Below are positions 23,483-33,180 of a DNA stretch of 64,000 nt, one piece after another. Source of the stretch: an uncultured Oscillospiraceae bacterium. GTDB lineage: Bacteria; Bacillota; Clostridia; Oscillospirales; Acutalibacteraceae. The stretch spans positions 37,904 to 101,903 of the forward strand of contig UQDO01000003.1 of the NCBI GenBank assembly GCA_900539855.1. The letters run 5' to 3'. A model generated the notes under the pieces. It did not search any database. It saw only the letters and a list, made by a program, of their open reading frames with translations, and had not been told where the DNA came from. The first letter of the stretch is position 1; every line of letters starts with the position of its first letter. A program made the translations under genes and the position numbers.

Positions 23483-25311
23483 GTGAAAACAAAAATGCTG
23501 CTGTAAAGCACGGCATAGAGCGCAATACATACGGTGTTGACGAAAGGCTTGAGCAGTCCTTTAACTTTTCGCACATGAAGCGCAGCCTTGCATATGTCAA
23601 AAAGTATTCCGGCAAAATGGCTCTGGCACTGCTGCTTGCCGTGTTTGCGACCATATTCACGCTGCTCGGACCGCAGATAATAAGCAAAGCCATAGACAAC
23701 GGCATGACCGAGGGCGGCAGCCGCTACGGCGATATGAAGTACCTTATAATATTAGGCGCTTTGTACCTTTTCTGCATGGTGGCGTCGTCGGCGCTTACAG
23801 CGGTGCGCGTTGTCATCATCTCAAAGATCGGTCAGAACATAGTGCTTGATATCAGAAACGATCTGTTTGCACATTTGCAGGAGCTTCCGTTTTCTTACTA
23901 TGACTCAAGACCGCTCGGTAAAATACTGGTCAGGGTCACAAGCTACGTCGGCGCGGTGTCGGATATGCTGTCAAACGGTATATTCAACGCCATAATAGAT
24001 GTTATAACGCTTGCGATCATAGCGATATTCATGGTGACTACCAGCCCGACGCTTACCATACCGGTGCTCTGCGGTCTGCCGCTGCTCGTGACCGTTCTTG
24101 TTATAACCAAACCGGCTCAGCGAAAAGCGCATCAGAACATGTCCAATAAAAAATCCAACCTTACGGCATATACCTGTGAAAACATTGAGGGCGTAAGGGT
24201 CACCGAAATGTTCGACCGCGAAGAGAAAAACCGTGAGATATATGAGGACCTTACAGAAAAATACAGCAGGTCGTGGATCAAGGCGATAAGGATACAGGCA
24301 CTTATCCCTAATGCCACCGAGAATATTTCACACTGGTCGCAGCTTGGCGTTTACGCGCTGGCTTTCCTCATATTCACGCCGGGTAATGTAAATATAGGTG
24401 TCATAATCGCCATGGCGAGCTACGCGGCACGCTTCTGGTCGCCTATATCCAATCTTGCAACGGTATATAATTCGCTTATCAATTCAATGGCGTACCTTGA
24501 AAGAATATTTGAGACCATGGACTATCCTTCCGATATTGCCGATAAAGACGGAGCAGTGGCTCTGCCTGAAATAAACGGCGATGTGAAATTCTCGCATGTC
24601 ACATTCGGCTATATAAAGGATGAACCTGTGCTGCGTGATCTTAATTTCAGCGTAAGGGCAGGACAGTCCATAGCGCTTGTGGGTCCTACCGGTGCAGGAA
24701 AATCGACCATAGTGAGCCTTATCAGCCGCTTCTATGACGTAAACGACGGCGCCGTGACGATAGACGGCTTTGACGTGAGGGATGTTACGCTTCATTCACT
24801 GCGAAGCCAGATGGGCATAATGCTTCAGGATCCCTTCATCTTTTCGGGAACTATAGAGGACAACATCCGCTACGGCAAGCTTGACGCCACCGAGGAAGAA
24901 ATAATAGCCGCAGCAAAGGCGGTAAGGGCGCATGACTTTATAGTGTCGCTGCCAAAGGGCTATAAAACCGAGGTAAGGGAACGCGGAAGCGGTCTGTCCC
25001 AGGGACAAAAGCAGCTCATATCGCTCGCAAGAACGCTCATAGGCGATCCGAGGATACTTGTGCTTGACGAGGCGACCTCAAGCGTTGACGCGCGCACCGA
25101 AAAGCTGCTGCAGGCTGCGGTTGACCGCCTTATGGAAGGCAGAACTTCATTCATAGTAGCACACAGACTGTCAACGATACAAAAGTGTGACCGCATAATG
25201 TTCATATCGGACGGCGGCATTGCCGAGAGCGGAACGCACGAGGAGCTGCTGCAAAGAAAGGGTAGATATTACGAGCTTTATACCGCGCAGAGCCTTGTGG
25301 AAAATGCGTGA
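23479..25311 (+). CDS. Heterodimeric ABC exporter subunit with catalytic Walker site (BmrD-like)
   Basis: 610 residues, GTG start behind a perfect AAAGGAGGTG. Six membrane helices and an NBD with Walker A GPTGAGKSTIV, catalytic Glu in ILVLDEATSSVD and H-loop VAHRLSTI. Its signature is LSQGQ instead of LSGGQ. That signature faces the partner's degenerate Walker site, so both changes sit in the same composite site, as expected for an asymmetric exporter. Overlaps the first subunit by 4 bp. Confidence 0.93.
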   Translation: MSENKNAAVKHGIERNTYGVDERLEQSFNFSHMKRSLAYVKKYSGKMALALLLAVFATIFTLLGPQIISKAIDNGMTEGGSRYGDMKYLIILGALYLFCMVASSALTAVRVVIISKIGQNIVLDIRNDLFAHLQELPFSYYDSRPLGKILVRVTSYVGAVSDMLSNGIFNAIIDVITLAIIAIFMVTTSPTLTIPVLCGLPLLVTVLVITKPAQRKAHQNMSNKKSNLTAYTCENIEGVRVTEMFDREEKNREIYEDLTEKYSRSWIKAIRIQALIPNATENISHWSQLGVYALAFLIFTPGNVNIGVIIAMASYAARFWSPISNLATVYNSLINSMAYLERIFETMDYPSDIADKDGAVALPEINGDVKFSHVTFGYIKDEPVLRDLNFSVRAGQSIALVGPTGAGKSTIVSLISRFYDVNDGAVTIDGFDVRDVTLHSLRSQMGIMLQDPFIFSGTIEDNIRYGKLDATEEEIIAAAKAVRAHDFIVSLPKGYKTEVRERGSGLSQGQKQLISLARTLIGDPRILVLDEATSSVDARTEKLLQAAVDRLMEGRTSFIVAHRLSTIQKCDRIMFISDGGIAESGTHEELLQRKGRYYELYTAQSLVENA

Positions 25312-25340
25312 CCGGTATATAGTCCATAAGGGGAAATACC

Positions 25341-27656
25341 ATGAATCAAACTACAAATATCAACAGCGGTTGGAGCTTTTGTCTCGGTGATATTTATGAC
25401 GCCGAAAAAGCGGAAAGGGTCTGCCTGCCGCATTCTGTAAAGCTGACGCCGCAGAATTCAAGCGGCTGCCGCAATTATCAAGGGAAATGCGTCTACAGAA
25501 AAATGCTTTTTGTGCCGGACGATCTTAAAGGCAAAAAACTGTTTCTGACTTTTGAGGGAGCAATGGGTGTTGCCGTTCTCAATATAAACGGCAGTGAGGT
25601 CTCAAGGCACACCTGTGGATATACTCCGTTTGTGACCGATATAACCGACAGCGTCGTGTTCGGCGATGAGAATGATGTTTTGATAAGCCTTGACAACAGC
25701 GACAATAAGGATCATCCGCCGGGAAAACCGCAGTCCGGTCTTGACTTTTCCTATGACGGCGGACTGTACAGGGATGCCTCGCTTACTGTATGTGAGTCCG
25801 TTTATGTGACCGATCCTCTGCTTGCAAACGAGGTCGCGGGCGGCGGTATATTCGTCCGGTTTGAAAATGTTACCGAAGCGGCTGCCGACGTTATCGTAAA
25901 GGTGCATGTTAAAAATGAGTACGACAGTCATCGCAAAGTGTCACTGACAGCCGATCTGTCGTATAAAGGAAAAAGCGCCGGCAGCTTTTCGCTGGACAGC
26001 GATATAGGCGGAGGTGAGTCACGGTATTTTGAAGGCACAATCACCGTTAAAGAGCCAAGACTGTGGAGCGTCGACTCGCCGCAGCTTTACACCCTTACCT
26101 ATACTTTGTCCTATGGCGGATGCGATGTATATTCAAGCTCTTTGGAGATAGGCATAAGGACCTTTACCTTCACCGTTGACGACGGCGTTATATTCAACGG
26201 CAAGAGCCATCGATTTTCAGGAGTCAACTATCACCAGACGTGGCCTTATATAGGCAACGCCGTGCCGGATAATCTGCTGCTCAGGGATATGATGAAGCTA
26301 AAGGAAATGGGCACCGAAAACATAAGATCCCATTATCCGTTTTCCCATGCCGTGACCGATGCCTGCAACAGGCTCGGCATAACGCTTATTGTGAGCAATC
26401 CGGGCTGGCAATACTGCGAGCCGGGCGCATTTGTCGACGAGGCGGTAAAAAACATGCGCGACATAGTGCGGTGGCAGCGCAACAATCCGTCGGTGCTTAT
26501 ATGGGAGCCGGTGCTCAACGAATCACAGATGTCATACGATATTCAGCTTGCCTTCCACAAGGCTGTGCACGAGGAGTACCCGCACGATCCGTGCTATACG
26601 GCGTCAGACTACGGACCCACCGATATAGCCTACTGCAACTACGATCCCGACATGCTTGGCACATGGCACGAAAGGTACGGTCTTTGTGAGCAGAAGGACG
26701 ACACGCCGAGACCGATGTGGACAAGAGAATACGGCGACGCACCTGACGATTTCACAAATCAGAGCAGCATATGGCGCATAAAGCGCGGCTGGGGCGACTT
26801 TCCCATGGTTCAGTCGGTCAAGCGCATGGTGCGTGATTTTAATGCTCCGGACGACGGCGCGAACCTTTATATCGATGTCTACAATAACAAGCGGCTGTGC
26901 GGCTACGGCGTCTGGCCGGGCATAGCGCATAACCGTGGATACCATATAAATCCCTGTTGGGGCGGACATCTTGACCTGTTCAGGATACCTAAATTCAGCT
27001 ATTATTTTATGCAGAGTCAGGTCGACCGCCGCAAGATAGGCGATATTCTGTTTATCGCCAACTGGTGGGCGGATACAAGTCCTTCTGATGTAACGGTGAT
27101 ATCAAACGCCGAGGAGGTCGAGCTGTACTGCGACGGGCAGTTTGTCGAACGCCGCAGACCCGACAGTCCTGCCGTGGCACATCCGCCGTTCACGTTTGAA
27201 AACGTAAGGCAGCGCTTTAAAAAGCGCGCAAGGTCGACCCTTGTTGCAAAGGCGTATGTCGGAGGCAATCAGGTGGCTGAGGCTTCCGTACGCTCTCCGG
27301 GCGTCGCAAGGGAGCTGCGGCTTGAGGCAGATAACATGGGTATCGACCTTATTGCCGACGGATCGGATACAATAGCCGTGCGCTGCAAGCTGATTGATGA
27401 CAGCGGCAGTGTCGTGCCCTTCACATCGGACAGTGAACCCATACTGTTTGAAATAAGCGGTGAGGGAGTTATCGTGGGCGACAGTGAGATAGGCGCAAAT
27501 CCAGTTTGTGCCGAAGCCGGAATAGCCACAGTGCTTATACGGTCGACAGAGCGCACAGGCGATATAAAAATATCAGCACGACTGCTGTGGGGACAGACTG
27601 CCTGCACTGGAACGATAAAGCCGGCAGAGCTTATTATAAAAAGTATATCAGAATAA
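25341..27656 (+). CDS. Glycoside hydrolase family 2 enzyme (beta-galactosidase-like)
   Basis: 771 residues with the GH2 layout: jelly-roll sugar-binding domain (about 8-150), Ig-like domain (170-275), TIM barrel (about 280-580), then C-terminal Ig-like domains. The acid/base Glu394 lies in EPVLNES and the nucleophile Glu463 in MWTREYGD. No signal peptide, so intracellular. GH2 includes beta-galactosidases, beta-glucuronidases and mannosidases; I cannot choose. It follows the ABC exporter by 30 bp and may be co-transcribed. A terminator closes the unit. Confidence 0.9.
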   Translation: MNQTTNINSGWSFCLGDIYDAEKAERVCLPHSVKLTPQNSSGCRNYQGKCVYRKMLFVPDDLKGKKLFLTFEGAMGVAVLNINGSEVSRHTCGYTPFVTDITDSVVFGDENDVLISLDNSDNKDHPPGKPQSGLDFSYDGGLYRDASLTVCESVYVTDPLLANEVAGGGIFVRFENVTEAAADVIVKVHVKNEYDSHRKVSLTADLSYKGKSAGSFSLDSDIGGGESRYFEGTITVKEPRLWSVDSPQLYTLTYTLSYGGCDVYSSSLEIGIRTFTFTVDDGVIFNGKSHRFSGVNYHQTWPYIGNAVPDNLLLRDMMKLKEMGTENIRSHYPFSHAVTDACNRLGITLIVSNPGWQYCEPGAFVDEAVKNMRDIVRWQRNNPSVLIWEPVLNESQMSYDIQLAFHKAVHEEYPHDPCYTASDYGPTDIAYCNYDPDMLGTWHERYGLCEQKDDTPRPMWTREYGDAPDDFTNQSSIWRIKRGWGDFPMVQSVKRMVRDFNAPDDGANLYIDVYNNKRLCGYGVWPGIAHNRGYHINPCWGGHLDLFRIPKFSYYFMQSQVDRRKIGDILFIANWWADTSPSDVTVISNAEEVELYCDGQFVERRRPDSPAVAHPPFTFENVRQRFKKRARSTLVAKAYVGGNQVAEASVRSPGVARELRLEADNMGIDLIADGSDTIAVRCKLIDDSGSVVPFTSDSEPILFEISGEGVIVGDSEIGANPVCAEAGIATVLIRSTERTGDIKISARLLWGQTACTGTIKPAELIIKSISE

Positions 27657-27675
27657 CCGGATCCCGACACATCGC

Positions 27676-27706
27676 TGTGCGCCTTTCCGTAAGGCGCACA
27701 AATTTT
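27676..27706 (+). terminator. Terminator after the GH2 gene
   Basis: Perfect 10-bp stem TGTGCGCCTT / AAGGCGCACA with a 5-nt loop, then AATTTTT. Confidence 0.88.
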
Positions 27707-27710
27707 TATA

Positions 27711-27890
27711 CCGATAAAATTTTAGTTTAGCGGTATGAGGAAACAAATAATTATTTGATACGTCGTAGGGAACGACCTATGTGTCGTTCCTTAAAACCTA
27801 ATGAAACCGCGCGGAACGACACATAGGTCGTTCCCTACAAATGCACAATTAGATTTTCGGTTTCTTACGCAGACAAACTAAAATTTAAAG
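27711..27890. repeat. MITE-like element C with internal long hairpin
   Basis: About 180 bp. Terminal inverted repeats are imperfect: CGATAAAATTTTAGTTTA (27712-27729) and ACAAACTAAAATTTAAAG (27873-27890). Inside, GTAGGGAACGACCTATGTGT and its exact complement (near 27764 and 27818) form a long stem. Its right arm is identical, in inverse orientation, to ~53 bp of element B. It fills most of the 319-bp gap between the GH2 and argF genes; the rest is two terminators. Confidence 0.75.
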
Positions 27891-27910
27891 CTGTACTGGT
27901 GAAAAGGAAA

Positions 27911-27932
27911 CGGCGAGGGCAAAGCCTCGCCG
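27911..27932 (-). terminator. Terminator of the arg operon
   Basis: Stem CGGCGAGG / CCTCGCCG with a short loop; on the minus strand it is followed by TTTCCTTTTC. It lies ~45 bp beyond the argF stop codon. Confidence 0.75.
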
Positions 27933-27975
27933 TGCAATATGATTATAGGTTTTCTGATGCCGGGTAATTAAAAAT

Positions 27976-28887
27976 CTATTTTTTATCTCCCATCGTCAGC
28001 ACCATTACCGCCTTTTGTGCATGCAGGCGGTTTTCAGCTTCGTCGAATATCTCTCCGGCGTGTTTTTCAAAGGTTTCGGCTGTTATCTCCTCACCGCGGT
28101 GCGCCGGCAGGCAGTGCAGTACCATTGCGTCGCTTTTTGCAAGAGACATGAACTCCTCGTTGACCTGAAAGCCTTTGAATACCTTTTCACGCTCGACGCG
28201 CTCGTTTTCCTGCCCCATGGATGCCCAAACATCGGTGTAGACCACATCGGCGTCAGCCACTGCGGCGGCAATATCGTCGGTGCAGCAGAAATTGCCGTTA
28301 TCTTCTGCCCACTTCATTATATCCTTGTCCGGCAGGTATCCGGCAGGGCAGGCAACCGATACCTTCATTTTGCATTTGATACCGCCCACTATAAGCGAAT
28401 TCGCCATATTGTTGCCGTCGCCTATAAATGTGAGCTTCAGTCCTGCAAGTGAGCCTTTGTGTTCCCTTACCGTCATGAGGTCGGCAAGTACCTGACAGGG
28501 GTGGCAGTAATCGGTCAGTCCGTTTATGACCGGAATGCTGCCGTATTTCGCAAGCGCTTCGACCTCGGACTGCTCGTATGTTCTTATCATGATTCCGTCA
28601 AGGTACCTTGACAGCACACGGGCTGTGTCCTCAATGGGCTCACCGCGACCTATCTGCAGATCCCTTGAGCTTAAAAACAGCGCGTTTCCGCCGAGGTGAT
28701 ACATGCCGGTCTCAAACGAAACGCGGGTACGGGTGGACGATTTCTGAAATATCATCCCCAAGGTCTTTCCCTTTAAATAGCTGTGATCAATGCCGTGCTT
28801 TTTATCATATTTCAGCTGATCGGCAAGGTTCAGAACCTCTTCAATCTCTGTTGACGACAAATCACCCAATTTCAAAAGATGTTTCAT
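27976..28887 (-). CDS. argF: Ornithine carbamoyltransferase
   Basis: 303 residues. Converts ornithine and carbamoyl phosphate to citrulline. Carbamoyl-phosphate motif SSTRTRVSFETG near residue 51, HPCQ (YCHPCQVLADL) and the ornithine-binding HCLPAHRGEE near the C-terminus are all present. Last gene of the argCJBDF operon, overlapping argD by 4 bp. Anabolic role inferred from the operon. Since argG and argH are absent here, they must lie elsewhere. Confidence 0.96.
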   Translation of the reverse strand: MKHLLKLGDLSSTEIEEVLNLADQLKYDKKHGIDHSYLKGKTLGMIFQKSSTRTRVSFETGMYHLGGNALFLSSRDLQIGRGEPIEDTARVLSRYLDGIMIRTYEQSEVEALAKYGSIPVINGLTDYCHPCQVLADLMTVREHKGSLAGLKLTFIGDGNNMANSLIVGGIKCKMKVSVACPAGYLPDKDIMKWAEDNGNFCCTDDIAAAVADADVVYTDVWASMGQENERVEREKVFKGFQVNEEFMSLAKSDAMVLHCLPAHRGEEITAETFEKHAGEIFDEAENRLHAQKAVMVLTMGDKK

Positions 28888-30038
28888 AATGTTGCCTCCT
28901 TTAATACATCGAGAGCGGTATCCAGCAGCCCGTATGTGATGTTGAGCGGCGGCAGAAGCCTTATCTTGTCCTTTGCGGTAAGGACAAGCACGCCCCTTTC
29001 AAGACACCTTGCCGCGACTTCGCCTGCCGGACGTTCTGTTTTTACGCCAAGCATCAATCCCATTCCCGAAACCGATATTATGCCTGCGGCACCGGACAGC
29101 ATCGATTTTATATATTCGCCTTTCAGATTTACTTCCGTCAACAGCTCATCATCGATTCTTTCGACTATCGACAAAGCGCCTGCCGCTGCGACCGGATTTC
29201 CGCCGAAGGTCGAGCCGTGATCGCCCGTTTTCAGTACATCTGCGGTTTTTTCGCCGAAAAGCGTTGCGCCTATCGGCAAGCCGCCGCCAAGTCCCTTTGC
29301 GGTGGTTATTATATCGGGTGTGACGCCGAAATGCTCCACGGCAAAGTATTTTCCGGTCCTTCCGTTTCCGGTCTGGACCTCATCGGCTATCGTAAGATAA
29401 CCTTTTTGCTCCTTTTGAGATTCCACAAGCCGTACAAAGCCGGCGTCAAGAGGGTTTACGCCGCCTTCGCCCTGTATCGGCTCGTACATGACGGCGGCTA
29501 TGTCGCCGCAAAGTGCCTGCTGCAGTGCCTCGCAGTCGCCCGGCTCCACATAAACGAATCCGTCGGTAAACGGACCGAAGTATTTGTGGAACATGTCCTG
29601 TCCGGTGGCTGACAGGGTGGTCACGGTTCTGCCGTGAAAGCTGTTTTTCAGTGTTATTATTTTACCCTCGCGCCCGGTTTTTTCAAAATAGTATTTTCTC
29701 GCCGTCTTTATGGCGCACTCGTTTGCCTCGGCACCGGAATTGGAGAAGAAAACCTTTTTCATGCCGGACTTTTTGCACAGCAGCCTGGCCAATTTTACGC
29801 ACGGCTCGCTGTAGTAGAGGTTGGACGTATGCTGCAGTGCTGCCGCCTGCCGTGTTACTGCGGCGACCCATTTGTCGTCGGCAGCACCGAAAGAATTGAC
29901 CGCGATACCACTGCCGAGATCGATGTATTCTCTGCCGTTTTCATCAACAAGCACCGCCCCTTTGCCGCTTTTAAGAACGACCGGAAAGCGCTTGTATGTA
30001 CCGGCTATATATTCTTTGTCCTGCTCGATTATGTTCAT
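28884..30038 (-). CDS. argD: Acetylornithine aminotransferase
   Basis: 384 residues, class III PLP-dependent transaminase. The PLP-binding Lys lies in TTAKGLGGGLPIGA, preceded by IADEVQTGNGRTG with the cofactor-binding Asp; NSGAEANECAIK is the substrate-region motif. Makes N-acetylornithine from N-acetylglutamate semialdehyde. Located between argB (3-bp gap) and argF (4-bp overlap). Confidence 0.95.
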   Translation of the reverse strand: MNIIEQDKEYIAGTYKRFPVVLKSGKGAVLVDENGREYIDLGSGIAVNSFGAADDKWVAAVTRQAAALQHTSNLYYSEPCVKLARLLCKKSGMKKVFFSNSGAEANECAIKTARKYYFEKTGREGKIITLKNSFHGRTVTTLSATGQDMFHKYFGPFTDGFVYVEPGDCEALQQALCGDIAAVMYEPIQGEGGVNPLDAGFVRLVESQKEQKGYLTIADEVQTGNGRTGKYFAVEHFGVTPDIITTAKGLGGGLPIGATLFGEKTADVLKTGDHGSTFGGNPVAAAGALSIVERIDDELLTEVNLKGEYIKSMLSGAAGIISVSGMGLMLGVKTERPAGEVAARCLERGVLVLTAKDKIRLLPPLNITYGLLDTALDVLKEATL

Positions 30039-30041
30039 ACC

Positions 30042-30896
30042 TTACCCCACAAACATTGTTCCTATTCCTTCATCGGTCAGAGTTTCCATAAGTATGGCGT
30101 GCGGCACTCTGCCGTCGATTATAAAGACCTTTGAAACGCCGCGGCGTATAGCCTCAATGCAGCAGCCGACCTTTGGTATCATGCCGCCTGCGATGACTCC
30201 GGTCTTTATCAGCTGCGTCGCCTCGCTGACGTTGATCTTGTGTATGAGGCTGTCCGGGTCATCAGGATCGCGCATCAGCCCTGCTATGTCGGTCATGGAA
30301 ATAAGGCTTTCAGCCGAAAGACTTCCGGCTATTTTTGCCGCCGCCGTGTCGGCATTTATGTTGTAAACGTTGCCGTCGCCGTCACAGCCGACAGTGGATA
30401 TCACCGGAATGTACCCGTTTTCCAGAAGATCGGTAATGGGGCTTACATTTATATCGGTTATCTCGCCCACAAACCCAAGCTCGGGGTCGAGCTTTTTTGC
30501 CGTTATCATGCCGCCGTCAATTCCGCAAAGACCTATTGCTCTGCCGCCCGACCGCTGCAGAAGATTTACAAGGTCCTTGTTTGTCTTGCCTGCGAGTACC
30601 ATCTGGACTATCTCGGCTGTCTCGGCGTCGGTCACTCTGAGTCCGTTTTTAAATTCCGTAGACTTACCGACGCGCTTTAACATACCCGATATCTCAGGTC
30701 CGCCGCCGTGTACCAGCACCACCTTGACACCTATGAGCGACAGCAGCACGATATCGTGCATGACCGCAGATTTGAGTTCGCCGTCGATCATGGCGTTTCC
30801 GCCGTATTTCACGACCACTATTTTTCCGCTGTAATCCTTTATATAAGGCAGGGCGCGTACGAGCACCTCAGCCCTTTTTGCGTTTGTAAGCTCCAT
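30042..30896 (-). CDS. argB: Acetylglutamate kinase
   Basis: 284 residues of the amino acid kinase fold. Phosphate-binding KYGGNAM and the HGGGPEIS loop are clear, with the nucleotide-site segment near DTAAAKIAGSL. Phosphorylates N-acetylglutamate, usually the arginine-inhibited step when argJ cycles the acetyl group; an N-terminal extension helix like that of Arg-sensitive enzymes (ELTNAKRAEVLVRALPYI) is present. Middle gene of the operon. Confidence 0.95.
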   Translation of the reverse strand: MELTNAKRAEVLVRALPYIKDYSGKIVVVKYGGNAMIDGELKSAVMHDIVLLSLIGVKVVLVHGGGPEISGMLKRVGKSTEFKNGLRVTDAETAEIVQMVLAGKTNKDLVNLLQRSGGRAIGLCGIDGGMITAKKLDPELGFVGEITDINVSPITDLLENGYIPVISTVGCDGDGNVYNINADTAAAKIAGSLSAESLISMTDIAGLMRDPDDPDSLIHKINVSEATQLIKTGVIAGGMIPKVGCCIEAIRRGVSKVFIIDGRVPHAILMETLTDEGIGTMFVG

Positions 30897-30909
30897 TTTA
30901 TTCTCCTTT

Positions 30910-32127
30910 TTAAGTGCGGTAGTCTCCGTTAATTTTTACATAATCATATGTAAGATCGCAGCCCCACGCTTCGGCGGAGTATTCGCCGTCTCCCAGTGAT
31001 ATCAAAAGGTTGATTTCATTGCAGAGCAGTATTTCCTTTGCCTTTTCCTCGGAAAAAGCTACGCCCGATCCGTTTTCGCACACCTTTATGCTGCCGGCTG
31101 ACGACGAAAAGCTGACATCTATTTTCCCGACGTCGACATCGGCACCGCTGTAGCCTATGGCACACAGCACCCTGCCCCAGTTGGCGTCGGCACCGAACAT
31201 TGCGGCTTTGAAAAGCGACGAGCATATTACCGACTTTGCTACCGTGCGCGCCTGCTCTTTTGAGGATGCTCCGCTGACAAAGGCGTCGATCAGCTTGGTT
31301 GCGCCCTCGCCGTCGGCGGCAATGGCGCGGCAAAGCTTTTTGGTCACCGCGGCAAGCGCCGTTTTGAAGGCTTCATACGCCTCGCCCGAAGCGGCGGTTA
31401 TAGGCTCGTTTCCTGCCTTTTTATTTGCAAGTATGCAGCACATGTCGTTGGTCGAGGTGTCGCCGTCAATGCTTATCATGTTGAAGGAGTCACGGACGTC
31501 CTCAGACAGCGCCGCCTGCAGCACCTCAGGGGAAATATCGACATCGGTCGTGATAAACACGAGCATGGTTGCCATATTGGGGTGTATCATTCCCGAGCCC
31601 TTCGCAATGCCGCCTATAACACAGTCGGTTTTTCCTATTTTAAAACTGACCGCCGTTTCCTTTAAAACTGTGTCGGTCGTCATTATGCCTTCTGCCGCCG
31701 CAGTGCTGCCGTCATAAGACAGCGACGCGCAAAGACTGCCCATCCCGGACTTTATGGGTGAAATGTCAAGCGGCTGACCTATGACGCCGGTTGAGGCAAC
31801 AATTACGTCCTTATCGCTTATTTTCAGTTCATTTGCCGCAAGGCAGCACATTTCGTGCGCTATCTCCTCGCCGTTTTTATTGCAGGTGTTGGCGTTTCCG
31901 CTGTTGCACAGTATCGCCCTTGCATAGCCGTCGGCTATATGCTGCCGTGTCACGGCTATCGGCGCTCCCTTGACAAGGTTGGTAGTGTATACCGCAGCCG
32001 CAGCCGCGGTGCAGTCGCTCAAAATGAGCGACAGATCCTTTTTCGACTTGTTTTTTCTGATGCCGCAGTGTATTCCTGCCGCCTTGAAGCCCTTCGCGGC
32101 GCAAACGCCGCCTTTTATATATTCCAT
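30910..32127 (-). CDS. argJ: Bifunctional ornithine acetyltransferase / N-acetylglutamate synthase
   Basis: 405 residues. The self-cleavage site that creates the N-terminal nucleophile Thr lies in HPNMATMLVF (cleavage before the Thr). KGSGMIHPN and IDGDTSTND are further landmarks. It transfers acetyl from N-acetylornithine back to glutamate, making the pathway cyclic. Second gene after argC. RBS AAAGGAAA precedes ATG 32127. Confidence 0.95.
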   Translation of the reverse strand: MEYIKGGVCAAKGFKAAGIHCGIRKNKSKKDLSLILSDCTAAAAAVYTTNLVKGAPIAVTRQHIADGYARAILCNSGNANTCNKNGEEIAHEMCCLAANELKISDKDVIVASTGVIGQPLDISPIKSGMGSLCASLSYDGSTAAAEGIMTTDTVLKETAVSFKIGKTDCVIGGIAKGSGMIHPNMATMLVFITTDVDISPEVLQAALSEDVRDSFNMISIDGDTSTNDMCCILANKKAGNEPITAASGEAYEAFKTALAAVTKKLCRAIAADGEGATKLIDAFVSGASSKEQARTVAKSVICSSLFKAAMFGADANWGRVLCAIGYSGADVDVGKIDVSFSSSAGSIKVCENGSGVAFSEEKAKEILLCNEINLLISLGDGEYSAEAWGCDLTYDYVKINGDYRT

Positions 32128-32165
32128 TTCAATTTTCCTTTCCTACATAAGACTTAGAACGTTTA

Positions 32166-33086
32166 TTAAAGACAAAGACCCAGCTTTTCGTCCGTGCCAA
32201 GCATTATATTCATGCACTGCATCGCCGCGCCCGAAGCGCCCTTGCCGAGGTTGTCGTAAAGGGCGGAAACGGTAAACCGTTCCTCGTTCCCCGACACAGT
32301 GATCACCATTGAGTCTTTGCCGGTAAGAGAGCCTGCAAAAAGCGTCGGTCGGTCACATTCCTTATATTTAATGATGCCGCCGTCCTCATATTTTGCCTTA
32401 AGGCACGCTTTTACCGCCTCTATTCCGCCCTTTACAGCCCTGCCGAAAAAGGGCACGGTCACCAGCATACCGCTGTAGAAATCATCTACTATCGGTGAAA
32501 AGACCGGCGGAGATACAAGACCTGCAAACGTAAGCATTTCCTTTAAATGCTTGTGGGTCTGCCCCAAAGCGTAAATTCCCGGCGTAGCCATGACCGGCGA
32601 CTTTTCATTTTCATACTGTGCTATCATTTTCTTTCCGCCGCCGCTGTAGCCGGTAAGCGAAAAGGCTGTAAGCAGTGCGTCCTTTCCAATTATCCCTGCC
32701 TCGGTAAGTGGAGAGACCATAGCTATAAATCCGCTGGCGTGGCAGCCCGGTACCGCGACACGGCTTGAGGTTTTGATGCCGTTCCTTAAATCAGCCGACA
32801 GCTCGGGAAAGCCGTACACCCAGTCAGCTGCCGTTCTGTGTGCCGTCGAAGTGTCGATCAGCCTTACATTGCAGTCACGGCTCAACTCTGCCGCTTCGAC
32901 AGCCGCCGCGTCGGGCAGGCAGAGAAAGGCAATGTCTGCGGCGGCAAAATATTTTTTGCGCTCGGCGCTGTCCTTTCGCTTGCTTTCATCTATTTCCAGA
33001 AGCTCTATATCGGGTCGTTTACGCAGTCGGTCCGCTATTCTCAGACCCGTAGTGCCCTCTTTTCCGTCAACAAAAACCTTGATCAT
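32166..33086 (-). CDS. argC: N-acetyl-gamma-glutamyl-phosphate reductase, type 2
   Basis: 306 residues from ATG 33086, which sits 7-8 bp after AGAGGTG; a GTG three codons earlier overlaps the RBS. The short ~310-residue length and VDGKEGTTGLRIADRL at the N-terminus (KEGTTG nucleotide loop) mark the type 2 ArgC family. The catalytic Cys lies in VAVPGCHASGF. Reduces acetylglutamyl phosphate to the semialdehyde. First gene of argCJBDF, with promoter and candidate ArgR sites upstream. Confidence 0.93.
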   Translation of the reverse strand: MIKVFVDGKEGTTGLRIADRLRKRPDIELLEIDESKRKDSAERKKYFAAADIAFLCLPDAAAVEAAELSRDCNVRLIDTSTAHRTAADWVYGFPELSADLRNGIKTSSRVAVPGCHASGFIAMVSPLTEAGIIGKDALLTAFSLTGYSGGGKKMIAQYENEKSPVMATPGIYALGQTHKHLKEMLTFAGLVSPPVFSPIVDDFYSGMLVTVPFFGRAVKGGIEAVKACLKAKYEDGGIIKYKECDRPTLFAGSLTGKDSMVITVSGNEERFTVSALYDNLGKGASGAAMQCMNIMLGTDEKLGLCL

Positions 33087-33108
33087 ACTATTCACCTCTT
33101 GTGATGTT

Positions 33109-33180
33109 TATAATTATACATAAATTTTGAATAAAATCAAGTACTTTTTACAAATTTTATGTATAATTAATATTTATATG
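33109..33180 (-). promoter_or_regulatory. arg operon promoter with candidate ARG boxes
   Basis: Minus strand: TTGATT (33140-33135), 16-bp spacer, TATAAT (33118-33113). The sequence ATTATACATAAA overlapping the -10 box recurs in inverted orientation as TTTATGTATAAT at 33156-33167, upstream of the -35 box, followed by a TTAATATTTATAT half-site. The AT-rich repeated pattern and its placement suit ArgR binding. No argR gene is in the window. The remaining ~130 bp to 33308 show nothing else. Confidence 0.6.

Noticed and set aside
29634..32157. Long plus-strand frames opposite the arg operon
   Set aside because: They are shadows of argD, argB and argJ caused by GC-rich codon structure; no RBS or protein family match.
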